Shown one piece after another: positions 1 to 6,575 of a stretch of DNA of 24,881 bases (positions within the stretch are counted from its first letter, which is position 1; the number at the start of each line of letters is the position of its first letter). Location: contig DDIS01000025.1 in assembly GCA_002338615.1 (NCBI GenBank), positions 18,621 through 43,501 of the forward strand. Direction: 5' to 3'. The DNA comes from Proteobacteria bacterium UBA1844 (GTDB lineage Bacteria > Pseudomonadota > Gammaproteobacteria > Steroidobacterales > Woeseiaceae). The position numbers and the translations under genes were made by a program. A model generated the notes under the pieces. The model was not told where the DNA came from and ran no database searches. It was given only the letters and a program-made list of their open reading frames with translations.

Positions 1-2337
1 TTCCTGCCATTTAAGGAAATTTCCCCGGAATACTTCGTCAAACAGGTCGAATCGGGCAAACCGAACATTAAAGACGTCCTGAAAGAAGGCCAGGACATCG
101 TCATCCAGATCGACAAGGAAGAGCGCGGCAACAAAGGCGCCGCGCTGACGACCTATGTGAGCCTCGCAGGTCGTTTTATCGTTCTGAAACCGAACAAGGC
201 ACACTCGGGCGGCGTCTCGCGGCGCATCATGGGTGAAGACCGTGACCTCGCCCGCCAGTCACTGAACGATGTCGACATACCCGACAACATGAGTGTCATC
301 CTGCGTACTGCCGGTATCGAGCGCAGTGCCGAAGAACTGGCCTGGGACCTCGAGAACCTGCTTAAAGTATGGCAGGCAATACTCGACTCCGTATTGCGAC
401 GGCCCTCGCCCTTTCTTATCTATCGTGAAAGCAATGCGGTTATCCGTGCATTGCGTGACTACCTTAGCAATGAGATCGGCGAGATCCTTATCGACGATGA
501 ACCTACCTTCAAGGAGGCGCTTGAATTTGTCGAACAGGTCATGCCGCACAATGCCCGCAAGCTGAAATTTTACAGTGATCCGGTGCCCCTCTTCACACGC
601 TTTCAGATCGAGTCACAAATTGAAACGGCGTTCGCGCACCAGGTGAATCTGCCATCGGGCGGCAGTATTGTCATTGACCACACCGAAGCGCTGGTTGCCA
701 TCGATGTCAACTCAGCGCGTGCGACCAAAGGTGGCGACATCGAGACGACTGCGCTTAACACCAATCTCGAGGCTGCTGAGGAAGTCGCCCGGCAATTGCG
801 TGTTCGTGACCTTGGCGGCCTAGTGGTCATTGATTTCATCGACATGAGCCCGCAAAAAAACCAGCGTGAAGTTGAAAATCGATTGCGCGAATCGGTACGT
901 CAGGACCGGGCACGGGTACAGATCGGCAAGATTACACGCTTCGGGCTGCTCGAGATGTCACGGCAACGATTACGGCCGTCGATCGGTGAATCCGCGTATC
1001 ACACCTGTCCGCGTTGCACCGGATTCGGTACGATTCGATCGATCGAGTCTTTAGCGCTCGCAATCCTCCGGATCATCGGCGAGGAAGCGCGCAAGGAACG
1101 TACCGCCAAGGTGATTGCGCAGTTGCCGGTCGAGGTTGCAACCTACCTGCTCAATGAAAAGCGTGATTGGGTGAAAGGCCTTGAAACCAGCAACGATACC
1201 CAGGTTGTCCTGGTCGCGAATGCCCGCCTGGAAACGCCACATTACGATATTCGCCGCGTTCGCGACGATCAGACGGAGCTGCCCGAAAACGCAGGTGCAA
1301 GCTACGCGTTAGCGCAGTCGGACCCGATTGACGATTTAACGGATTCCATTGAAGAAAAGAAAGTTGCGGAACAGGCCGCGATCGGCGTTATAAACCCGAC
1401 CACGCCGGCTCCCGCGCCCACACCCGCGCGTAAGGAAACCGGCGGCTTTTTCGCCTGGCTGAAGGCCTTTTTTACGTCGGATCCAGAGACAAAGAAGCCC
1501 GCCAAGAGCAGCTCGCGCTCGAAGCACTCGACATCGAACACGAGTCGTGGCCGCGGTTCACAGCGGCAGAGAAAGCCGCGCAGTGAGCAAGGCAAAAGCT
1601 CGGGCAACACGCGCCAGCGACCCAGCAAGTCGACCAGCAAGAAAGCTGCAAGCTCGGGTCAGGGCGCCAAGAAGAAGCGCGCCAAACAACAGGCACGGGA
1701 TCCGCAAGCAGACAGCATCAAGAACGATGCGCCTCGAGCAGAGACCGCCGCAAGCGATACAAATGGTGAGGAGCAAAAGCGCAGCTCGCGCAATCGACGC
1801 AGCCGCGGCGGACGCCGTCGCCGTCGCAGTGCGGATCGACCGGACGATGATCGACAACAGGCTCAAAGCGGCGACAACGCGGAGAAGTCGGCCGCACAGG
1901 CCTCTCCTGCGACGGCTGAGTCGAAACCAGTTGACTCGAAGCCGGCCGCGTCGAAGCCGGATGCCCCGATCCCGTCGACTGTGGAGCCCGCAGCCGTGAA
2001 AGCGTCCGCGCCGGAACCTGCCGCGCAACGTGCCCCTGCGCCAAAGCCTTCCTCGACGGCTACGGCAGCAACGGGAACCTCTTCTTCTGCGGCCGCAAAA
2101 CCGATGGATGACAAGGTAGCGTCCGGGACCGTGAATCCGACGCCAGGGTCTGGCGCTGAAAAAGCCAGCAAGTCGAACGGCGATAAGGCTACGCACAGCG
2201 AAACCACAGGCACGCCGAAATCGTCTGAGCAGGCTGCAACCCGCCTGCTGCCGTGGGAACCGGCGGCACCGGTCACAACGACGACCGACAAGCCCGCGCC
2301 CAAGGCGCACGAAAACACGTCTGACGCCACGGGCTAG
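1..2337 (+). CDS. rne: Ribonuclease E, C-terminal part (5' end outside window)
   Basis: Endoribonuclease that starts bulk mRNA decay and processes rRNA and tRNA precursors; it scaffolds the degradosome at the inner membrane. The frame is open from base 1, and by match to remembered E. coli RNase E only about 68 N-terminal residues are missing. Visible residues 1-55 are the rest of the S1 domain (FLPFKEI start, IDKEERGNKGAALTTY). The DNase I-like catalytic part has VAIDVNSARATKGGD with D235 and N237, and VVIDFIDM with D278, matching E. coli D303/N305/D346. C336-P-R-C339 is the Zn-link. After about residue 400 the protein becomes a disordered scaffold. GGFFAWLKAFF (from 481) resembles the E. 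coli membrane-targeting helix. Arg-rich stretches (SRGRGSQRQRKPR; NRRSRGGRRRRR) are likely RNA-binding, and the tail is Ala/Pro/Lys-rich. The stop codon lies in the loop of a hairpin. Identity is certain; the roles of the scaffold segments are inferred. Confidence 0.97.
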   Translation, partial: FLPFKEISPEYFVKQVESGKPNIKDVLKEGQDIVIQIDKEERGNKGAALTTYVSLAGRFIVLKPNKAHSGGVSRRIMGEDRDLARQSLNDVDIPDNMSVILRTAGIERSAEELAWDLENLLKVWQAILDSVLRRPSPFLIYRESNAVIRALRDYLSNEIGEILIDDEPTFKEALEFVEQVMPHNARKLKFYSDPVPLFTRFQIESQIETAFAHQVNLPSGGSIVIDHTEALVAIDVNSARATKGGDIETTALNTNLEAAEEVARQLRVRDLGGLVVIDFIDMSPQKNQREVENRLRESVRQDRARVQIGKITRFGLLEMSRQRLRPSIGESAYHTCPRCTGFGTIRSIESLALAILRIIGEEARKERTAKVIAQLPVEVATYLLNEKRDWVKGLETSNDTQVVLVANARLETPHYDIRRVRDDQTELPENAGASYALAQSDPIDDLTDSIEEKKVAEQAAIGVINPTTPAPAPTPARKETGGFFAWLKAFFTSDPETKKPAKSSSRSKHSTSNTSRGRGSQRQRKPRSEQGKSSGNTRQRPSKSTSKKAASSGQGAKKKRAKQQARDPQADSIKNDAPRAETAASDTNGEEQKRSSRNRRSRGGRRRRRSADRPDDDRQQAQSGDNAEKSAAQASPATAESKPVDSKPAASKPDAPIPSTVEPAAVKASAPEPAAQRAPAPKPSSTATAATGTSSSAAAKPMDDKVASGTVNPTPGSGAEKASKSNGDKATHSETTGTPKSSEQAATRLLPWEPAAPVTTTTDKPAPKAHENTSDATG

Positions 2338-2352
2338 CCCGTGGCGTGTCAG
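2321..2352. terminator. Palindromic hairpin shared by convergent rne and hydratase genes
   Basis: GCCACGGGCTAGCCCGTGGC (2326-2345) is a perfect 20-base palindrome. It extends outward by CTGAC/GTCAG (2321-2325 and 2348-2352) across a 2-base bulge. The rne TAG stop (2335-2337) lies in its centre. Read on the minus strand it is followed by a short T run (GTTTT), so it fits an intrinsic terminator for the hydratase better than for rne, where no clear U-tract follows. It probably serves both genes. Confidence 0.7.
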
Positions 2353-2356
2353 CCTG

Positions 2357-3124
2357 TCATTTCTGTACCGTAAATTCGGCCGTGCCAAGTTGCTCGACGA
2401 CGGTACGTGTGTGGACGCCGGCGCGCAACGCTTCCGCTTCTGTCGCGGCCCCTGCAAGAATGATCCAGCCGGCTTCGAGCACAAGGTCCTTGTTTCCAGC
2501 AAGCCGCGCGGCGTTCACAAGGGACCGGACCGGATGCCCCGATATAGCCGTTGACGACCCGATCTTGACGGGATGGCCAGCGAATTCCAGCACGACCTCA
2601 AGATTCGACAAGTCGATATCGGGAGGCCGCCATGCGCCAAGCACGAAGCCCGCCGCCGAGCAGTTGTCGGCAATAACATCGGCCAGGTTGAAGCGGAAGT
2701 CCCGGTAGCGCGAGTCGATAAGTTCCATCGCCGGCGCGACCGCCTCGATTGCCGCCAGTGCCTCGGCCATGCTCACTTCACCCACCAGGGGACGCTTTAG
2801 CAAGAAAGCGATCTCGGGTTCCACACGTGGGCGCACATAAGAATCCAGGCGGATGACACCGCCATCCTCGATCATCATCCGGTCCGTCAGTCGCCCCCAA
2901 ACTATGTCATCGATGCCCATCTCGATCATTTTCCGACGGCTGGTAAAACCGAGCTTCACCCCCACCAGCTGCTCGCCGCGAGCCAGGCGCCGATCGATGG
3001 ACAGGCGCTGTATCGCATAGGCATCGGCAACTGACAATTGGGCGGTCGCGCTGAGTTGCGCAACAGCGGTCGACGAGCCCGCTGCGTCGTCGAGTAATTC
3101 TGCCAAGGCGGCCAGTTGTGGCAT
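2357..3124 (-). CDS. 2-oxo acid hydratase / 4-oxalocrotonate decarboxylase family protein
   Basis: 255-residue protein of the fumarylacetoacetase-like family that includes MhpD, HpcG, XylJ (2-oxopent-4-enoate hydratase) and XylI (4-oxalocrotonate decarboxylase), Mg-dependent enzymes of aromatic meta-cleavage routes. Visible signatures are GVKLGFTS with K57, RVEPEIAFLL giving E102 and E104, and AMELIDSRY giving E134; together these are the expected metal-binding acids. The DSRYRDF and VIADNCSAAGFVLG stretches most resemble the XylI/XylJ branch. I chose the ATG at 3124: AGGA lies 8 bases upstream, and a TATAAT (3179-3174) lies between this start and a longer in-frame start at 3208. No other meta-cleavage gene is in the window, so its substrate is unknown. 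It is divergent from the symporter. Family is confident; hydratase versus decarboxylase is not. Confidence 0.85.
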   Translation of the reverse strand: MPQLAALAELLDDAAGSSTAVAQLSATAQLSVADAYAIQRLSIDRRLARGEQLVGVKLGFTSRRKMIEMGIDDIVWGRLTDRMMIEDGGVIRLDSYVRPRVEPEIAFLLKRPLVGEVSMAEALAAIEAVAPAMELIDSRYRDFRFNLADVIADNCSAAGFVLGAWRPPDIDLSNLEVVLEFAGHPVKIGSSTAISGHPVRSLVNAARLAGNKDLVLEAGWIILAGAATEAEALRAGVHTRTVVEQLGTAEFTVQK

Positions 3125-3173
3125 GCTATCGATCCTGTAAGAGTGCTGTGCATTGCGAACAAGCTGAACAAAT

Positions 3174-3179
3174 ATTATA
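3174..3179 (-). promoter_or_regulatory. Candidate -10 element for the hydratase gene
   Basis: Minus-strand TATAAT, a perfect -10 hexamer, 50 bases upstream of the ATG at 3124. No good -35 is visible 16-18 bases further upstream, so it may need an activator. A weaker plus-strand pair, TTGCGA (3153-3158) and TATATG (3176-3181) with 17-base spacing, overlaps it and could serve the divergent symporter gene. Confidence 0.45.
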
Positions 3180-3331
3180 TGAATAACTTCGCACCGATAT
3201 TCAGGCAATCCGACAAAAATCCATGCGCATGACAGATCTCTTCCTGCAACCGGTGGAACAACGCTGCGGCGCGCATGCCATGCAGCAGGACCGATTCCGC
3301 GAACGTGTGGCAGTAACCTGAGGATTTATCT

Positions 3332-4708
3332 ATGACAACGTCCGGCGGACTGCAATGGTCGTCCCGATTTACCTTCCTGATGGCTGCCGTCGGCTGTGCC
3401 GTCGGACTTGGAAATATCTGGCGATTCCCCTACTCGGCAGGTGTCAATGGTGGTGGCGCATTCGTCCTCGTCTACCTCGCCGCGGTCGTCATTCTTGCGG
3501 TGCCGGTGCTGATTGCCGAATTGATGATAGGGCGACGCGGCGCCGCGGGACCGCCTGCAGCTATTGCGGCAGTCGCAAGGGAGTCCGGCCACACAGAAAG
3601 CTGGCGCTGGATGGGCATTATCCTGGGTGGCCTGGGTGCAATTCTCGCACTCTCCTTTTATGCCGTGGTCGGTGGCTGGACGATCGCGTACGCGTTCAAG
3701 ATGCTCAGTGGCCAAATGCAGGACATCAGTGCCACCGATGCCGGCCGTATTTTCGACGAGATGAATGCCAGCCCGGGTGTTCTGGTAGCGTGGTTTACGC
3801 TATTCATCGGCGCCACCATTGCGATTTCCGCCCGGGGCCTGCAAGCCGGCGTCGAACAAGCGGTGAAATTCATGATGCCAGCCTTGTTTATCATGTTGCT
3901 GCTCATGGTGATTTACGCGGCGGTGGTTGGCGATTTCAGCGCCGCGCTGCAATTCCTGTTCACCCCGGATTTCGAAAAACTTGATACCCGGGTTGTGCTC
4001 GGTGCCTTTGGCCAGGCGTTCTTTTCAATCAGTGTCGGGATTACGAACCTCATGGCGTATGGCGCCTATATCCAGAAAAGCACGAGCATTCCGCAGTCCG
4101 CTGCCATCATAGCCGGTGCGGACACGCTGGTTTCACTGCTCGCCGGACTCGCAATTTTCCCGATAATTTTCATGTACGGTCTGGAGCCTGGCGCCGGTCC
4201 CGGCCTGGTTTTCACAACCCTGCCTGTTGCATTCGGCGAGTTTCCCGGCGGCACGATATTTGGCGGCGTGTTCTTCGTATTGCTGTTCTTTGCCGCCCTG
4301 ACTTCGTCGATTGCAATGCTGGAGCCACCGGTTGCCTGGTTAACCGATGCAACCCGCCTGTCGAGGCGCAGCGCTTCGCTACTCGCCGGCGCTGTTGCGT
4401 ATACGCTCGGCCTGCTGGCCGCCTTGTCCTTCAATGTGCTCGGTGATATTCATCCACTCGGCGCCATCAGGATGTTCAGGGACAAGACTTTTTTCGATCT
4501 TTTCGATTACCTGGTCACCAATATCCTGATGCCAAGCGGAGGCATCCTGATCGCGATTTTCGCCGGCTGGATTGTGAAACGGCAATTCAGTGCCGCGGAA
4601 TTGTTCGACGGCCGCGCTGGTGCGCCCTACCGACTCTGGTTGTTTCTCGTCCGATTCGTTGCTCCGGCGCTGCTCGCTTACGTCCTGTTTGATATGACGC
4701 TTGGCTAG
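3332..4708 (+). CDS. Sodium-dependent transporter, neurotransmitter:sodium symporter (SNF) family
   Basis: Inner-membrane LeuT-fold symporter that couples Na+ entry to uptake of an amino acid or related solute. TM1 (residues 13-34) has the family hallmark GLGNIWRFPY, the unwound segment that binds Na+ and substrate, followed by GGGAFVLVYL and the PVLIAELMIGRRG loop. The protein has 458 residues and ends just after a last hydrophobic segment (LFLVRFVAPALLAYVLF). This is near the size of the 11-TM bacterial member MhsT and shorter than LeuT, so I predict 11 TM segments. GAGG lies 9 bases before the ATG. Substrate cannot be read from sequence. It is divergent from the hydratase and might import a compound that enzyme helps degrade, but that is a guess. 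The TAG stop lies inside an inverted repeat. Confidence 0.93.
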   Translation: MTTSGGLQWSSRFTFLMAAVGCAVGLGNIWRFPYSAGVNGGGAFVLVYLAAVVILAVPVLIAELMIGRRGAAGPPAAIAAVARESGHTESWRWMGIILGGLGAILALSFYAVVGGWTIAYAFKMLSGQMQDISATDAGRIFDEMNASPGVLVAWFTLFIGATIAISARGLQAGVEQAVKFMMPALFIMLLLMVIYAAVVGDFSAALQFLFTPDFEKLDTRVVLGAFGQAFFSISVGITNLMAYGAYIQKSTSIPQSAAIIAGADTLVSLLAGLAIFPIIFMYGLEPGAGPGLVFTTLPVAFGEFPGGTIFGGVFFVLLFFAALTSSIAMLEPPVAWLTDATRLSRRSASLLAGAVAYTLGLLAALSFNVLGDIHPLGAIRMFRDKTFFDLFDYLVTNILMPSGGILIAIFAGWIVKRQFSAAELFDGRAGAPYRLWLFLVRFVAPALLAYVLFDMTLG

Positions 4709-4768
4709 GAGACTGTCGGACTCAGGCGGAATCCACTGCGGCGATCCCCTAGGTCCGACAGGCTCCTA
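4706..4768. repeat. REP-like inverted repeat containing both stop codons of convergent genes
   Basis: Left arm TAGGAGACTGTCGGAC (4706-4721) and right arm GTCCGACAGGCTCCTA (4753-4768) are inverted copies matching at 15 of 16 positions, separated by 31 bases. The first three bases of the left arm are the symporter TAG. The last three bases of the right arm, read on the minus strand, are the phosphatase TAG. No T run follows in either direction, so it is more like a repetitive extragenic palindrome than a standard intrinsic terminator, although it may still end or stabilise both transcripts. Confidence 0.75.
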
Positions 4769-5257
4769 GATGGAGTACCGTGATCGCAAGCTCGCAAGCA
4801 TCGCGCGCGATGCCTCTTCAACCATGTCGAGTACGCGCTCGAAACCGGACGCGCCGCCGTAGTACGGATCCGGCACCTCATCATCCTCTCCTTTGCTAAA
4901 GGACAGGAAAAGATGAATTTTTTCGTGATTCGAATCCCCCGCAAGTTCCGACAGGATGTGCTGATTGTCGCGATCCATGGCGATGACGTAGTCGAATGAA
5001 TCGAAATCGCTGACCTCAACCCGGCGCGCACGAATATCGTCGAGTACATAGCCACGCCGCTCGGCTGCCGCCCGCGACCTTCTGTCCGGCGGATCTCCGA
5101 CGTGATAGGCATGGGTGCCCGCGGAATCGACTCTAATTCGATCGACAAGGCCGGCCTCGGCAACGAAGTGCCTGAACACGGCTTCCGCTGTCGGCGACCG
5201 GCAAATATTGCCCATGCAAACAAATAGCACGGAGACTTGTTGGTTTGGATTGTTCAT
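4766..5257 (-). CDS. Low-molecular-weight protein-tyrosine phosphatase
   Basis: Cytoplasmic phosphatase of the arsenate-reductase-like LMW-PTP fold that removes phosphate from tyrosine through a cysteinyl-phosphate intermediate. The P-loop VCMGNICRSPTAE gives nucleophile C14 and R20 (C-x5-R), and the C-terminal VPDPYYGG carries the general-acid Asp. The length from ATG 5257 is 163 residues, typical for the family. Longer starts exist (TTG 5311, ATG 5299), but the extra residues do not belong to the domain; no strong Shine-Dalgarno favours any of them. In gammaproteobacteria this gene commonly lies between kdsB and murB. Here it keeps its strand relative to kdsB but is separated from it by the cytochrome cassette, and murB is absent. 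In other bacteria such enzymes often act with a BY-kinase on exopolysaccharide export, but no kinase is visible here. Confidence 0.92.
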   Translation of the reverse strand: MNNPNQQVSVLFVCMGNICRSPTAEAVFRHFVAEAGLVDRIRVDSAGTHAYHVGDPPDRRSRAAAERRGYVLDDIRARRVEVSDFDSFDYVIAMDRDNQHILSELAGDSNHEKIHLFLSFSKGEDDEVPDPYYGGASGFERVLDMVEEASRAMLASLRSRYSI

Positions 5258-5583
5258 AAGTTGAATTAGATCGTCCCGGGCTCGCACCGGCAACCACATG
5301 GTGCCGGGCAAACTCGCCTGGCGCCGTCAGGGGCCGCATAGTACACCAGCATCAGTAGCCGATCATCGCTTTCGCTTCTTCGTTTTCATTTTCACATTAT
5401 ATTTCAAATAGCTATTGATTATTTTTAATGTCAAATCAATAATTAACTTTGGTCTGGCTCAACGCCACGATACCTGGCTTCGTCGAATTTGGCGTCCGCT
5501 TGACTGGTTTTCGAAGCTGCCAAATTTACATCCCCATGCCGCTCCGGGGGTTACGCAACACGATTAGGGCTAGAATCCCACGC
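5258..5583. other. Divergent intergenic region without a supported gene
   Basis: This 326-base gap separates the phosphatase from the cytochrome cassette. The phosphatase side (5258-5340) is GC-rich and could encode an N-terminal extension of that protein. 5360-5450 is strikingly AT-rich for this window and holds a candidate promoter with an inverted repeat. 5450-5583 could be in-frame extension of the next gene, but I read it as 5' leader; it ends with a possible second -10, TAGAAT (5571-5576), just before the ATG at 5584. Confidence 0.5.
5413..5443 (+). promoter_or_regulatory. Candidate promoter with overlapping operator-like inverted repeat
   Basis: TTGATT (5415-5420) and AATAAT (5438-5443), spaced 17 bases, make a plausible sigma-70 promoter reading towards the cytochrome cassette. 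Nearly the same bases form an inverted repeat, TATTGATT (5413-5420) and AATCAATA (5434-5441), with a 13-base spacer. The inner TTGAT/ATCAA halves look like FNR/Anr half-sites, but at 15 rather than 4 bases apart, so it is not a canonical FNR box. Confidence 0.4.
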
Positions 5584-6564
5584 ATGACGTTTGATTCGAT
5601 TGGGCACTACTCTTTCATTGTCGCCCTCCTTCTGACCGCTTTTCCCACAAGCGGCTTTGCCCACGGAGGCGTCGTAACAGAAGACGACCGGTGCGTTATC
5701 AATATTGGTTACCTCACGGCGCATTTCAAGATTTATGTCCCGGCGAAAACGCAGCACAAGGACTATTGCGAGGACATCCCCGTGAGCGGAGAAAGCATTT
5801 TCGTTATGGAATACCAGCACGATGGACTGAGCAATGCAGCAATCGACTTTCGCATTATCCGGAATGTCACCGGCAAGGGACAATATGCCCGACTCCAGGA
5901 TGTCGAAGCGATCGGTGATCTCGATAGCGTCACCATTCGCCACGAGCCACCGACTGTCGTACCGGATGTCTACACCTTGTTGCAGGATTTTACGGATGAC
6001 GGCGAGTACATCGGTATTGTTACCGCCAGCACTGCGGATGAGGCAAAAACATATACCGCAGTGTTTCCATTCACAGTCGGGAATACGGGCATCGGCGTCT
6101 GGCCGTGGTTCGTCGCCGGCGTGATCTTCCTGCAGCTGAATTTCTGGTACTGGAATCGGCGCCGCCGGCAATCGACCGCGGCTGCGCTTGTGTTAGCGAC
6201 CTGCTGCCTGGTGTCCGCTCACGCGCACGCCGACGAACAAACCTGGACCAGCGACAACGGCCATTTCTCGGTGAAGTTTGAGAGCGAACTCGACCCCGTC
6301 GTGATCAACCGTATGCATGCGTGGACACTAAGCATCGATGACCGCAAGGGCAATCCGGTTCAGGGCGCGACTGTGACCATGCAAGGCGGCATGCCGCTGC
6401 ACAACCACGGCCTGCCAACCGAACCAGTTGTATTCGCATTGCAGGAGGCAGGCCAGTATCGCGTCGAAGGCATACGTTTCCATATGCAGGGTTACTGGGA
6501 AATACGACTGAGCATTGATGATAAAAATCACCGCGATAATGTAACGATCGCACTTGAGCTGTAG
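5584..6564 (+). CDS. Two-domain periplasmic membrane protein with C-terminal YtkA/FixH-like domain
   Basis: 326 residues from ATG 5584, chosen because it begins a clean signal peptide (1-26, ending SGFA before HGG). Residues 27-171 form an unrecognised soluble domain with two cysteines (C37, C62) that could pair. A TM segment (WPWFVAGVIFLQLNFWYW, 172-191) is followed by RRRR, then a second hydrophobic stretch (197-216) ending AHAHA before DEQ. Residues 217-326 resemble the YtkA-like/FixH beta-sandwich: GMPLHNHGLP and FHMQGYW supply His and Met residues that could bind copper. Positive-inside logic puts both domains in the periplasm, joined by a TM hairpin with a very short cytoplasmic turn. 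The gene is 11 bases upstream of the di-haem cytochrome gene, so they are very likely co-transcribed. Function is unknown; metal handling or being a substrate of the cytochrome is inference. Confidence 0.75.
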   Translation: MTFDSIGHYSFIVALLLTAFPTSGFAHGGVVTEDDRCVINIGYLTAHFKIYVPAKTQHKDYCEDIPVSGESIFVMEYQHDGLSNAAIDFRIIRNVTGKGQYARLQDVEAIGDLDSVTIRHEPPTVVPDVYTLLQDFTDDGEYIGIVTASTADEAKTYTAVFPFTVGNTGIGVWPWFVAGVIFLQLNFWYWNRRRRQSTAAALVLATCCLVSAHAHADEQTWTSDNGHFSVKFESELDPVVINRMHAWTLSIDDRKGNPVQGATVTMQGGMPLHNHGLPTEPVVFALQEAGQYRVEGIRFHMQGYWEIRLSIDDKNHRDNVTIALEL

Positions 6565-6575
6565 GCAGGCACCGC

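Noticed and set aside
1558..2502. 314-residue Arg-rich open frame antisense to rne
   Set aside because: It is the complement of the low-complexity, GC-rich RNase E tail; stop codons are rare there by composition and it has no recognisable domain.
3223..3321. 32-residue reading frame upstream of the symporter (begins MRMTDLFLQP), its stop overlapping the symporter ribosome site
   Set aside because: The position suits a leader peptide, but there is no ribosome site before it, no amino-acid bias and no attenuator hairpin after it.
5415..5439. FNR/Anr box
   Set aside because: The half-sites are 15 bases apart rather than the 4 required for one dimer, so it is listed only as an operator-like repeat.
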